DNA from: Jejuia rubra
GTDB taxonomy: Bacteria > Bacteroidota > Bacteroidia > Flavobacteriales > Flavobacteriaceae
Length of the DNA stretch: 64,000 nt
Direction: 5' to 3'
Assembly: GCF_042684665.1 (NCBI RefSeq)
Contig: NZ_JBHULY010000024.1
Location: forward strand, 1 to 64,000
The notes below the pieces were generated by a model that saw nothing but the letters and a program-made list of their open reading frames with translations, made no database searches and was not told where the DNA came from. This document shows, piece after piece, positions 16,817-27,281 of the stretch (position 1 is its first letter; each line of letters begins with the position of its first letter). The translations under genes and the position numbers were made by a program.

Positions 16817-19800
16817 ATGAGAAAAAAACCTATCAAGTTTTTAAAAGCCCCAATTCTCCTTTGTTTTTACTTTTTAATTTCTTTTCAGGCCATAAATTCC
16901 CAGAATGTTATATGGGAAAAAGCCAGTGCTGGAAAAAAGGTACTTTCTAAAAACGGAGCAACCTCTGAAGTATATAGCCTGAAGCAGGATGCTTTTGAAG
17001 AAAAGCTAACTTCTATATCTGCATATCAGCCTATAATGTTAGGTTTTCCGGTTGACAATGGTGAGCTGTTGGAGTTTCGCATTAAAGAGACGAATACAAT
17101 GCATCCTGATTTAGCAGAGAAATTCCCTGATATTAAGAGCTATCGAGGCATTTCAACAGATGGGACCAATAAATCTATTGCGTTTACATATTCTTCTAAG
17201 TGGGGCTTCAAAGGGGTTTTTGAAAGTGATTTGCACGAAAAAAGGGAGATTAGGAATTTGGGGAGTGCACTTTATGAGTTTGTGGTTAATTCCGCCTTAA
17301 ATAATGACGCTACATTTATATGCGAAATGGAGGAATATATAAGGCCAAATAGTTTTGCACGTGGAATTTTAGATAGAGACGTAGATGATGGGAATTTGAG
17401 AAGATATCGTTTGGCGCTTTCAGTGAGTGGAGATTATTCACAGGTGTTCTTGGATGGTTCGGAAGTGGACGATAGTGAAAGAAAGGCAAAGGTCATGCAG
17501 GCAATGGTAAATTCCGTGAACAGGTTAAACGGTATTTTCGAGCGTGATTTTGGCATTATCATGCAGTTAATTGCCAATTCTGATGCCTTGATATTTCTAA
17601 ATCCTTTGACCGACCCATTTACAAGCGGGATCAGTTTAAGAAGCCAATTGGTAAGCACTTTAAATAATGAACTTTCCGACAGCGATTATGATGTAGGGCA
17701 CTTATTTCATAAGGAAACCAACAGAATATATGGAAACGCTGGCTGTATTGCCTGTGTTTGCACAGATGGACAAAAAGGGCAGGCCTATAGTGTACATGGA
17801 AATCCGGATACTGACGGTATGAATCTATTGGCGGCTCACGAGTTTGGTCACCAATTTGGAGCCTATCATACACAAAGTAGCAGAAACTGTAGAAGTGGTC
17901 TCAATAGCGAGGTGGAACCTGGAAGCGGTAGTACGATTATGAGTTATGCCGGTATCTGTGCGCCGGACGTACAACCCAGTTCTGATGATTATTTTAATTA
18001 CACTAGCATAAGGGATGTAGCAATCTGGACAATTGACAATTCCAATTGTGCGGAATTGATACCAACTGATAATAACGCCCCAGTTGTGGTTGAAGGGGCA
18101 GATTATGTGATTCCAAGCAGTACAGCTTTTGTGTTGGAAGGAAATGCTTCCGATCCGGACGGGAATGAAACATTAACCTATTGCTGGGAGCAAAACGATC
18201 CGGAAGACCCTAATAGTACCGTTCCTCCTGCGTCCACCAATACTATTGGGCCAATGTTTAGATCTTTACCGCCAACCTCTGATAACAAAAGATACTTTCC
18301 TAGGTTGGACGATATCTTGGCCAATAACTTGAATACTACATGGGAAGTGCTCCCGTCAGTATCAAGAAGGCTAAATTTTGTTTTAACCGTAAGGGACAAT
18401 GATTTAATTGGGGGGCAGGTAGCTGCAGATGCAATTGCCGTTGATGTAGATGCTAATGCAGGACCCTTTAATGTTACTTCTCAGGCAGATAACACCGAAG
18501 TATGGACGGTAGGCGATGCTGTTACTGTTACCTGGGATGTGGCTGGGACAAATTTATCGCCTATAAGCACCGAACAGGTGGAGATATTATTGTCAACCGA
18601 TGGTGGGGCCACGTTTTCATCCAGTTTATTGGTTACGGATAATGATGGAGAGGAAACCTTTAATTTGCCTGATGTTGAAGCTACATCAAGTGCAAGGATA
18701 ATGGTCAAGGCCATTGATAATGTGTATTTTGCAGTCAATCAGGAAGAGTTTACGGTCCTAAAATCGGAATACGCCATTTTATCAGGTGAAACTCATGTTG
18801 ACGCCTGTAATTCTGAAGACGCCGTATTTAATTTGGAATATAAAACTTTCCTCGAATTTGAGGAAGAGGTGGGTATTTCAGCCTCTAATTTGCCAACAGG
18901 AGTTAGTGCCACGTTTTCCGAAGATACATTCAATGGAGCACATTTGGATGGTACGCCTTTTATCGTAACGTTATCGGGATTGGAAGGACTGGATACTGGA
19001 ACTTATAATTTCTCAGTTGATGGTTTGTCTGGAACTTCCAATATTGTTAAAAATATCAATCTTCAATTTACCATTTATACGGCAAATTCGGTTGCAATAA
19101 ATTTGGTTTCACCTATTAACGATGCTACTTCAGAGGCATTAGAAGTGGATTTGATTTGGGATGAAGATGCCAATTCGGTGTCATATCAGGTACAAATTGC
19201 AACTGATGATACATTTGTTGATATTATTGAAGACTTTGTTACAAATGAAACTACATTTCAGCCTTCAGGCTTGGAAAGCAACCAAAAATATTATTGGAGG
19301 GTAAAGTCTTTTAACCCTTGTGGATCTTCGGATTTTTCTCCAGCTTTCAATTTTTCAACGCAATGTATTGCACCAACCGATATGAGTTTGGTTTCAACAG
19401 AAATTGAATCTATTGAAATAACATGGGAGGATGCATCAAGCACTTCGTCATGGACGGTGGAGTACGGTTTGGAAGGCTTTACATTGGGTACCGGGATTGT
19501 GGCTCAATCTAACGATAAACAATTTAAAGCTGAAGCTTTGGAGTCTGGAACAAAATATGATTTTTATGTATCAGGAGATTGTAGTGTTGGAGGCAATAGC
19601 ACATATATTGGACCTTTTAGTGTTTACACGAAATCGGACTATTGTGCTGGAGACCGCTTTTATGATTCGGGCGGAGCAGACGGCAATTATGAAGACAATG
19701 AAAGTATTACAACCCAAATTGCTCCAGATAATGAAACAGATAGGGTTAGAGTGGTCTTCAATACCTTCGATGTGCATAGTGGATTTGATTATTTGTCAGT

Positions 19801-22800
19801 GTACGATGGAGAGGATAATACCGGAAGCTTTTTAGGTGCGTTTACTGGTGCTGAGTTAGTGGGGCAAGAATTTGCATCTACACATGCTTCTGGTGCGCTA
19901 ACATTTGTATTTTCCTCAAACAGTTTTTTAAACTTTAGTGGTTGGGATGCAACCGTTTTTTGTGAGGAAAAACCAAATTGTTTTGAACCAATTGATTTTG
20001 AGGCCTCTGAAATTAAAGGAGATGAAGCTAGCTTTGTATGGACGGGAGTTGGTGAGGAAAGCAGTTGGGAACTGGAATATGGGCTGGACGGTTTTTCTCA
20101 AGGAAATGGCACAAAAATAACTGTTAATGAGGAGTTGGTAACAATTTCAGATTTAATACCTCTGACGACCTACGACTTTTATATCAGCACTATTTGTGAT
20201 GTTGGCGGATTTAGCGAAACTGTAGGCCCATTGAAAATAACAACCACTGAATTGTGTTCAACGCCTTCAAACTTGCGTATTACTAACTTTACTAATGACA
20301 CGGCAACGGCCGAATGGGATAATTTGAATAATGACGTTTCTAGTTGGGAATTGGAGTACGGTGTTTTTGGATTTGTTCAAGGAACAGGAACTTCCCAGGT
20401 CGTAAATGAAACAAATGCTGCAATTACTGGTCTGTCATCTAATATTCGTTATCAGGTTTATGTTAGAGCTAGTTGTGAAGCTGAGGGGGATGGATTTAGT
20501 GATTGGATCGGGCCAGTAGATTTTACTACTTCCCTTGATTATTGTGGGGGAGATAGGTTTTATGATTCTGGGGGGCCAAATGGAAATTATGCAAATCGGG
20601 AAAATACCTTGACCACAATTCATCCGAATACTTTAGACGAAAGAGTAAGGGTAGTGTTTAATAGTTTCTTGGTGGAAACTTGTTGCGATCGCTTACGGAT
20701 TTTTGATGGGCCTGATGCCCAGTCCCCTTTAATAGGGACATATACTACTAATCCCGGTACAGTTGTCTCGTCTCATGAGAGTGGTGCATTAACGTTTTTG
20801 TTTACCTCAGACAGCAGTGTAACACGAAGTGGCTGGGAAGCTACGGTAATCTGTGAATCCAAACCCAACTGTTTAGCACCAACTAATTTCAGCTATACCA
20901 ATTTAGAAGCAAAACAAGTGAGTTTAAATTGGCAACAGGTGGATAGTGAGACTAGTTGGACTGTTGAATATGGTGTGGCTGGTTTTGTTTTGGGAGAAGG
21001 AAACGAAGTAACCTCAAATACTACAAGTAAAATATTAACTGAATTAACACCAGAAACAAGTTATGAAGTTTACATTAAGGCAAATTGTGCCGAAGGTGGA
21101 TTCAGTGATATAGTTGGACCATTAAGGTTTACAACGCCCGTTGCTTGTTTTGTTCCTCAAAATGTTAACATAACAGCAGTTAGTACAACTAGTGCCAACG
21201 TTACATGGGACAATGGTACGGGCAATGAAAATGAATGGGAGATTGCTTACGGTGTAAGGGGATTTCAATTGGGTACTGGAACTCGTTTGGTGCCTGCGGA
21301 CAACGAAATAACGATTGAAGGGTTGATCTCTAACACTGAATATGATGTTTATGTTAGGGCCAATTGCGCTGATGACGGGTACAGTGATTGGTCATTTGTG
21401 AAGACTTTCAAAACAGACTGCGAATCGTTGCTTGCACCTTATACAGAGAGTTTTGTTACTACCAACGTAACCCCAGATTGTTGGGAGCAGAGCAGTAATG
21501 GAAACTGGAGTTTCAATACCTTTGCCAGTTCCGGAGCGTCTAGTGTGCAGGATAGGAATCCTTTACGGAATTCCAACTATGCTTGGTTAGATGGGTCTTA
21601 TAGTGCATCTAACGGTGATTATATATTATATTCTCCATGGGTGAATATCTCGTCCTTAACCCAACCGGCTGTAACTTTCTCTGCTTTTAGTAAGAATATT
21701 ATTAACGAAGTTTACAACACCCTATATGTTACCTTGCGCGACTCAAATGGGGTTGCATTTGAAGATATCATTGTAGTTGACGGAGATACGGGTATTTGGA
21801 AAGATTTTGTAATTGACTTGAGTGCTTATGCGCTAACATCAAATGAAATTCAGGTAGCCTTTAAGGTTCGTTTAAACACCGAAAGTAGCAGTAAGCGATA
21901 TAATGATATCCTAGTTGATGAGGTTAGTTTTGATGAATTGCCATCATGTACCAATCCTATAAATCCAGTAATTACAAATGTTTTGGGAAAATCTGCAGAA
22001 TTCTCGTGGGAGGCTACAGATGACGAAACCATTTGGGAAATACAATATGGTTTTGCCGGATTTACATCAGGTGAGGCCCTGACCGTATTTACTACAACTA
22101 CTACTTATGAGTTTAGCAATTTGTTGCCCGAGAGAGCTTACGATGTTTACGTAAGGGCTATTTGCGATATAGGTAATGCTAGTGAATTTATTGGACCTGT
22201 GCGGTTTACTACAACAGAATTATGTCCAAGGACTACGAACTTCAGTTTTGTATCTTCAACAACTTCCACGGCATTACTTTCATGGGATGATTTACCAGAT
22301 ACCTCAGGTTGGGAGGTAGAATATCATACAAATTTCTTTACTCCAGGAATTGGAACGGGTACCACCCAGATGTCTAGTACAAATTCAATTAATTTGGAAA
22401 ACTTATCATCTGACACCTTCTATTATGCCTATTTAAGAAGAAATTGTGGGGAGGAAGATGCTTATAGTGACTGGATGGGCTATATTACGTTTCGTACTCA
22501 AATATCCTGTTTTGTTCCTACAGGGTTAAGGTTTACCGATGTCACTAAAAACAGAGCTACAATCTTATGGGATGACAATGAGGATGTAGAGGAATGGGAA
22601 GTTGAATATCATACAAGTTTCTTTTCACCCGGAAATGGAGTTGGTGTAACGATCACTTCAACGACTAATACATTAGATATTGAAAACTTAACTCCCAGCA
22701 CACTTTATTATGTTTTTTTGAGAAGTAATTGTGGAGCCGAAGATGGGTATAGTAGGTGGGCAAGTTATATAGCTTTTAGGACGCCTTTAAGTTGTGCTGT

Positions 22801-25627
22801 TCCAACAGGATTTGTAGCCAAGGATATCACCAAGAATAGTGCCGTGCTGGAATGGGATAGTGCAAGTGATGCCACAGAGTGGGAGGTTGAATACCACACA
22901 AGTTTCTTTTCACCCGGAAATGGAGTGGGAACCACTGTAACCTCAGCAACCAATTCGGTATTGATGGAAAATTTGTCGCCCTTTACAAATTATTATGCAT
23001 ATGTGAGAAGTAATTGTGGAGCGGAAGACGGTTACAGCGCTTGGACGGGTTATATATTTTTCAGAACGCCATTGAACTGTACGGATCCAGTAGGGTTTGT
23101 TGCTACGGATATTACAAAAAACAGTGCCATGTTACAGTGGGAAAACAATAGTGGTGCTGAAGAATGGGAAATAGAATACAACCCTGGATTCTTTACCCCG
23201 GGTAATGGAGTGGGCACAGTTATAACTACTACATCTACCCAACAAGAGTTACAGAATCTATTGTCTGATACGTTTTATTCTGTTCATATAAGAAGTAATT
23301 GCGGGGCCGAAGATGGATTTAGTAATTGGATCGGTTACACTTTTAGAACTGAAGTATCCTGTAATACGCCTACTGGAATTATTTTTTCAAATATTACTGA
23401 CGATGCGGCAACAGTGGAATGGGCCAACAGTAGTGACGCCAATGAATGGGAAATTGAATACAGTACTACAGCCTTCAGCCCTGGAACAGGGGTAGCAACT
23501 CAGGTTACAACCACCTCAAATTCTTTAACCATTGATAATCTTCAGCAGGATACAAGGTATTATGTTTATTTCAGAAGTTATTGCGGGGTAGATGACGGCT
23601 ATAGTAACTGGGTAGGCTATTATTCATTTAGGACCTTAGTATCTTGTAGCGCACCAACTGGATTTAGGGTGAATAGCGTTACTAAAAATACTGCTTCAAT
23701 AGAATGGAATAACAGTAGTGATACAAGCGAATGGGAAATAGAATACCATACCTCATTTTTCTCACCGGGTAATGGAGTGGGGACTTTGGTTTCAGCAACA
23801 TCTAATGCTTTTACTATAGAAAACCTATCTCCTGATACTTTGTACTATGTGTATCTAAGGAGCAAATGTGGATCAGGTAATGGTACAAGTAATTGGGTAG
23901 GCTATGTTTGGTTTAGAACGCAGGAATCCTGTGTAAGGCCTACCGGATTTTCGGTAAGTTCACTAACTAAAAATACAGCGATGTTGCAGTGGGATACGGA
24001 TACAAATGTCAACGAATGGGAAATTGAATACTATCCGGATTTCTTCAGTCCTGGTTCAGGAGTTGGAACGCTTTCCACTACTTTAACCAATCAAATAGAG
24101 TTACAGGATCTCTCTTCTGATACGCTTTATTATGCCTACGTTAGAGGTAATTGTGGTACCGACGATGGCTATAGCGAATGGGCGGGTTCTATTACCTTTA
24201 GAACCCAAGTTTCTTGTAACGCCCCAACTGGATTTGTAGTGACCAATATAACCCAGAATACAGCATTGTTAGAATGGGCAAATGGGGCTGATGCCGATGA
24301 ATGGGAGGTAGAGTATAATACAGCTCCTTTTACTCCAGGAATAGGCGCAGCTACCAGTGCAACCGCATCATCCAATACATTACTTTTGGAGGCGCTAACG
24401 CAAGATACACCATATTACGTTTATTTAAGAAGTAATTGCGGTGATGAGGATGGCTTTAGCCGTTGGGTAGGGCCGATTAGTTTTAGAACTTTAATATCCT
24501 GTCCGGCACCCACTAATTTTAGCGTAATGGGTTTAACGCATAATAGTGCGTCTTTAACTTGGGATGATGATGATAATGCAGAAGGTTGGGAAATAGAATA
24601 TAACACGGCGCCATTTGTGCCTGGCAACGGAACTCTGGTAACTTCAATATCAAATTTGGTTAATCTAGATAACCTTGATTCAAGTACCACCTACTATGCT
24701 TCTTTAAGAAAGGATTGTGGTGAGGATGACTTCAGTATTTGGACAGAGCAAATAAGCTTTACTACGCTATGTAATACAGGTTCGGATAGTGATAATTTAT
24801 TGGTAAACGGTAGTTTTGAGTGTGGCTATTTATCACCATGGACGGTAAGTGGTACTGCAGCTTTTTCTGGATGTAGTTATAATTTCACCGTCTTAAATAA
24901 TTCTGGTTCAATTTGTTCTATTGTAAACGAAGTGGTTCCTACTGACGGAAATTACGCGGCATTTACGTCGTTTGATGGTCAGGCTGGTTACGTGTATATC
25001 CTTGAGCAAAGAATTGATATTCCTGCAGATATTGGTAGCGCTGATGGTGCCATATTATCTTTTGATTTTAAGGTAAATTATCAAATGACCTATAATAATC
25101 CAACTCAAGAAAGGATTTTTGAAGCAAGGTTTACCGACTTAAGCGGTGTACAATTGTTTCAAGTTGAGGAAATACGATTTGGATTAGATCCAGCTATTGG
25201 TCAAATAGAAAGTTCATTCAGTGAAGATATATTGGCAAGTTTAAATGCGTATGCAGGAGAAACGATAGTGTTAAGTTTTACGGCATTCGTCCCTGAGAGC
25301 AATACGGGACCTTCAAAAGCATTAGTGGATAATGTTTCATTGATCATTGAGGAATCACTTTCAAGTTCACAAAATGGGCTAGACAATAAAGATTTACTGG
25401 TTTACCCAATTCCAAATAATGGCGAATTTATAGTGGAAAACAAAGCCGTAGGGTTAATCAAAACTATTCAGGTTTTTGATGTATCCGGAAGACTGATAAA
25501 AGATGAGAAGCTCAAAAAACCATTGCGGAAGGCAAATGTAAGTCTACAAAATGCGGATGCAGGATTCTATTATGTTATTGTCGGAATAGAAGGTTCCAAG
25601 TACACCAGAAGAATAATCGTAGATTAA
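16817..25627 (+). CDS. Giant T9SS-secreted metzincin with CUB and fibronectin-III repeats
   Basis: 2936 residues. Order: signal peptide (about 1-29); prodomain-like region; reprolysin-type protease with zinc motif HEFGHQFGAYH (H341, E342, H345, H351) and a downstream IMSYAG Met-turn; Ig-like segments (about 420-900); two CUB-like domains that open with GDRFYDSGG (about 940-1050 and 1240-1350); a MAM/cleaved-adhesin-like domain (about 1535-1710); some 15-16 fibronectin-III modules, nine of them in a near-uniform tandem of about 95 residues each (about 1800-2650, Cys at each start); a lectin-like domain (about 2655-2840); and a C-terminal T9SS sorting domain (YPIPNNGEFIVEN ... GFYYVIVG). Likely a secreted or surface-bound protease and adhesin. 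The host matrix or prey is not known. Confidence 0.93.
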   Translation: MRKKPIKFLKAPILLCFYFLISFQAINSQNVIWEKASAGKKVLSKNGATSEVYSLKQDAFEEKLTSISAYQPIMLGFPVDNGELLEFRIKETNTMHPDLAEKFPDIKSYRGISTDGTNKSIAFTYSSKWGFKGVFESDLHEKREIRNLGSALYEFVVNSALNNDATFICEMEEYIRPNSFARGILDRDVDDGNLRRYRLALSVSGDYSQVFLDGSEVDDSERKAKVMQAMVNSVNRLNGIFERDFGIIMQLIANSDALIFLNPLTDPFTSGISLRSQLVSTLNNELSDSDYDVGHLFHKETNRIYGNAGCIACVCTDGQKGQAYSVHGNPDTDGMNLLAAHEFGHQFGAYHTQSSRNCRSGLNSEVEPGSGSTIMSYAGICAPDVQPSSDDYFNYTSIRDVAIWTIDNSNCAELIPTDNNAPVVVEGADYVIPSSTAFVLEGNASDPDGNETLTYCWEQNDPEDPNSTVPPASTNTIGPMFRSLPPTSDNKRYFPRLDDILANNLNTTWEVLPSVSRRLNFVLTVRDNDLIGGQVAADAIAVDVDANAGPFNVTSQADNTEVWTVGDAVTVTWDVAGTNLSPISTEQVEILLSTDGGATFSSSLLVTDNDGEETFNLPDVEATSSARIMVKAIDNVYFAVNQEEFTVLKSEYAILSGETHVDACNSEDAVFNLEYKTFLEFEEEVGISASNLPTGVSATFSEDTFNGAHLDGTPFIVTLSGLEGLDTGTYNFSVDGLSGTSNIVKNINLQFTIYTANSVAINLVSPINDATSEALEVDLIWDEDANSVSYQVQIATDDTFVDIIEDFVTNETTFQPSGLESNQKYYWRVKSFNPCGSSDFSPAFNFSTQCIAPTDMSLVSTEIESIEITWEDASSTSSWTVEYGLEGFTLGTGIVAQSNDKQFKAEALESGTKYDFYVSGDCSVGGNSTYIGPFSVYTKSDYCAGDRFYDSGGADGNYEDNESITTQIAPDNETDRVRVVFNTFDVHSGFDYLSVYDGEDNTGSFLGAFTGAELVGQEFASTHASGALTFVFSSNSFLNFSGWDATVFCEEKPNCFEPIDFEASEIKGDEASFVWTGVGEESSWELEYGLDGFSQGNGTKITVNEELVTISDLIPLTTYDFYISTICDVGGFSETVGPLKITTTELCSTPSNLRITNFTNDTATAEWDNLNNDVSSWELEYGVFGFVQGTGTSQVVNETNAAITGLSSNIRYQVYVRASCEAEGDGFSDWIGPVDFTTSLDYCGGDRFYDSGGPNGNYANRENTLTTIHPNTLDERVRVVFNSFLVETCCDRLRIFDGPDAQSPLIGTYTTNPGTVVSSHESGALTFLFTSDSSVTRSGWEATVICESKPNCLAPTNFSYTNLEAKQVSLNWQQVDSETSWTVEYGVAGFVLGEGNEVTSNTTSKILTELTPETSYEVYIKANCAEGGFSDIVGPLRFTTPVACFVPQNVNITAVSTTSANVTWDNGTGNENEWEIAYGVRGFQLGTGTRLVPADNEITIEGLISNTEYDVYVRANCADDGYSDWSFVKTFKTDCESLLAPYTESFVTTNVTPDCWEQSSNGNWSFNTFASSGASSVQDRNPLRNSNYAWLDGSYSASNGDYILYSPWVNISSLTQPAVTFSAFSKNIINEVYNTLYVTLRDSNGVAFEDIIVVDGDTGIWKDFVIDLSAYALTSNEIQVAFKVRLNTESSSKRYNDILVDEVSFDELPSCTNPINPVITNVLGKSAEFSWEATDDETIWEIQYGFAGFTSGEALTVFTTTTTYEFSNLLPERAYDVYVRAICDIGNASEFIGPVRFTTTELCPRTTNFSFVSSTTSTALLSWDDLPDTSGWEVEYHTNFFTPGIGTGTTQMSSTNSINLENLSSDTFYYAYLRRNCGEEDAYSDWMGYITFRTQISCFVPTGLRFTDVTKNRATILWDDNEDVEEWEVEYHTSFFSPGNGVGVTITSTTNTLDIENLTPSTLYYVFLRSNCGAEDGYSRWASYIAFRTPLSCAVPTGFVAKDITKNSAVLEWDSASDATEWEVEYHTSFFSPGNGVGTTVTSATNSVLMENLSPFTNYYAYVRSNCGAEDGYSAWTGYIFFRTPLNCTDPVGFVATDITKNSAMLQWENNSGAEEWEIEYNPGFFTPGNGVGTVITTTSTQQELQNLLSDTFYSVHIRSNCGAEDGFSNWIGYTFRTEVSCNTPTGIIFSNITDDAATVEWANSSDANEWEIEYSTTAFSPGTGVATQVTTTSNSLTIDNLQQDTRYYVYFRSYCGVDDGYSNWVGYYSFRTLVSCSAPTGFRVNSVTKNTASIEWNNSSDTSEWEIEYHTSFFSPGNGVGTLVSATSNAFTIENLSPDTLYYVYLRSKCGSGNGTSNWVGYVWFRTQESCVRPTGFSVSSLTKNTAMLQWDTDTNVNEWEIEYYPDFFSPGSGVGTLSTTLTNQIELQDLSSDTLYYAYVRGNCGTDDGYSEWAGSITFRTQVSCNAPTGFVVTNITQNTALLEWANGADADEWEVEYNTAPFTPGIGAATSATASSNTLLLEALTQDTPYYVYLRSNCGDEDGFSRWVGPISFRTLISCPAPTNFSVMGLTHNSASLTWDDDDNAEGWEIEYNTAPFVPGNGTLVTSISNLVNLDNLDSSTTYYASLRKDCGEDDFSIWTEQISFTTLCNTGSDSDNLLVNGSFECGYLSPWTVSGTAAFSGCSYNFTVLNNSGSICSIVNEVVPTDGNYAAFTSFDGQAGYVYILEQRIDIPADIGSADGAILSFDFKVNYQMTYNNPTQERIFEARFTDLSGVQLFQVEEIRFGLDPAIGQIESSFSEDILASLNAYAGETIVLSFTAFVPESNTGPSKALVDNVSLIIEESLSSSQNGLDNKDLLVYPIPNNGEFIVENKAVGLIKTIQVFDVSGRLIKDEKLKKPLRKANVSLQNADAGFYYVIVGIEGSKYTRRIIVD

Positions 25628-25683
25628 GAATTCTAGAAAAGGGGCGCATTCGGGTTTGAGCGTCCATTTATTATATTTTTAGG

Positions 25684-25791
25684 TCGAAAAGCAACAGAGA
25701 GAAATTCATTCCTTTAATTGAAGACTTTTTAATAACCTCCAAAAAATGGAAAATATCATTGCAGACGAATAGGTATTTGAATATACCTTAG
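25684..25791 (+). pseudogene. Relic of the queE 3' end
   Basis: Thirty-five codons read SKSNREKFIPLIEDFLITS, then KKWKISLQTNRYLNIP and a TAG stop, matching the QueE end (SKREKVVPAIVDYVMANP, KWKISLQTHKYLNIP). Conservation is about half at protein level except for the strict C-terminal block. There is no upstream coding part; an in-frame stop lies just before it. It sits 57 bp after the giant gene, so the giant gene lies between intact queE and this remnant. Confidence 0.88.
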
Positions 25792-25893
25792 AACCCCGAA
25801 GTTGGAAGTGGGATATATTTTAAATTTTCCGTAAATTTATTTTGGAAACTGAAATCGGAAACTGTGGTGAAGCCCAACGTAAAAATCAGGAAA

Positions 25894-26208
25894 ATGAAAC
25901 TATTGCGTTTTGGACGGGATTTTAAGCCGGACGAACGCGTTATCCTAAGGGACTACCTAGCTATAGAACGCACCCGTTTAGCGAACGAAAGAACATTGCT
26001 GTCCTATATCCGGTCTTCATTGTATTTATTGATAGGAAGTATCGCTTTTTTCCAATTGAAAGAATTCCCGAATTTCAAATATTTAGCCCTTGCCTCTCTC
26101 GTGTTTAGTGCCCTGTTCTTTATCATAGGCGTTTTCAGATTTACTACCTTAAAGCGGAGCTTAAAACGATTGTATTATATGACTGAGGATTTGGAGAATA
26201 AGGATTAA
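25894..26208 (+). CDS. DUF202 family membrane protein
   Basis: About 104 residues from ATG 25894 (MKLLRFGRDF); a GTG 30 bases upstream is possible. The DUF202 signature YLAIERTRLANERTLLSYIRSSL is followed by two membrane helices (about 50-90). Small DUF202 proteins are inner-membrane proteins of unknown role. It follows the queE relic by about 100 bp, so it may be the ancestral downstream neighbour of queE (inference). Confidence 0.85.
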   Translation: MKLLRFGRDFKPDERVILRDYLAIERTRLANERTLLSYIRSSLYLLIGSIAFFQLKEFPNFKYLALASLVFSALFFIIGVFRFTTLKRSLKRLYYMTEDLENKD

Positions 26209-26211
26209 ATA

Positions 26212-26667
26212 CTATTGATTTCTTAGAAATAATAGTTTTTTACCATTTTTAAGTTCTATGGAAATAGTGTCATTTTTAATGAGCCTTAACGATTTTCTTT
26301 CTTTGCGTTTTTCAAAAATCAATCTGTAAAGAGTAATGTTTTCGTGGTCATCAGTAAATAAAGAATCCACTTTTTTTAAAGGGCCAAATTTATGGGACCT
26401 CACTTTGTTTACAAGAGTATTTGGATTAATACTCTTTTTCGTTTTTATAACAGCTCCTAAGCCATTTTCTCTATTTCCTGAATACTCATAGAAATAGCCA
26501 ACATTTAGTAATAAATCATTTTGTTGATCTAATTTTAAGCGCGTAAACCCAAATTTTTCTTTTGGTGCCTGCGGGTCAATGAAATCATAGTCATAATAGT
26601 GAGCTGCAGGACAGCTAAATAAGGTTAAACAAATTAAAACTAAAGATAATGTTCTTAGGTGTCTCAT
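26212..26667 (-). CDS. Small putative lipoprotein
   Basis: Not recognised. 151 residues starting MRHLRTLSLVLICLTLFSC, a lipoprotein signal with Cys at 19. The mature part is charged and mixed alpha/beta with no known motif. Its ATG overlaps the TGA of the upstream gene by one base, so the two are translationally coupled. Confidence 0.65.
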   Translation of the reverse strand: MRHLRTLSLVLICLTLFSCPAAHYYDYDFIDPQAPKEKFGFTRLKLDQQNDLLLNVGYFYEYSGNRENGLGAVIKTKKSINPNTLVNKVRSHKFGPLKKVDSLFTDDHENITLYRLIFEKRKERKSLRLIKNDTISIELKNGKKLLFLRNQ

Positions 26668-27182
26668 TATTCAGAAATTAAATAATTATAAAAACTGCTA
26701 TTGAGTTCATTTAAAACTTCAGGAATAACCTTAACATATGATTTGGTTTTTTTAATCACTTTCCCCTTTTTATAGAACGATGCTCCGTTTTTAAGATCCA
26801 CTGGCTGCCAGCCCATGTCGTATTTACTATTGATTTTGGTGTGAATAGATAACGGCTCAAAGCTATATTGCCCTTTTTTGAAGCTAATTTTGATATCATA
26901 TTTTAGATAAAAATACTGCTTGTCCACCTCAATAGCATTGTCCTTGATGCCCGAAATTTGTATTGCTTCATTTGCAATTAGAGATATAATCGTCCTATCA
27001 GGATGCTCATAAGTTGCTTTAATCCATAGCAGGGTTTTGGTGTATAATTCGGTTTGTGAAAAGCTTTTGGCCTCTATTGTTAATGATTCAGGAGATAGCC
27101 CATCTATATTGAAGCCGAATTTTGATTGAGTGTAAGAGGCATTGCTGAATATTAAAAGTATAATAATAATTGTACTTCTCAT
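26667..27182 (-). CDS. Exported protein, unknown function
   Basis: Not recognised. 171 residues with a signal peptide (MRSTIIIILLIFSNASYTQS) and a beta-rich mature domain. It contains the segment DGLSPESLTIEAKSFSQTEL, which resembles the start of small Bacteroidota proteins with a DUF4468-like fold, but I cannot assign the family. It is the first gene of a two-gene operon with 26212-26667. Confidence 0.6.
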   Translation of the reverse strand: MRSTIIIILLIFSNASYTQSKFGFNIDGLSPESLTIEAKSFSQTELYTKTLLWIKATYEHPDRTIISLIANEAIQISGIKDNAIEVDKQYFYLKYDIKISFKKGQYSFEPLSIHTKINSKYDMGWQPVDLKNGASFYKKGKVIKKTKSYVKVIPEVLNELNSSFYNYLISE

Positions 27183-27281
27183 TTGATAATGTTATAAATG
27201 AAAATTCTCAAAAAAATTGACTTAAAAAGCATATTATTTTAAGGCATAAATAGGGTTAATACTTATTCTTTTGTTGCTCAT

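Noticed and set aside
17434..24690. Many minus-strand frames inside the giant protease gene
   Set aside because: Short, repeated in step with the fibronectin modules, hence shadows of the coding strand.
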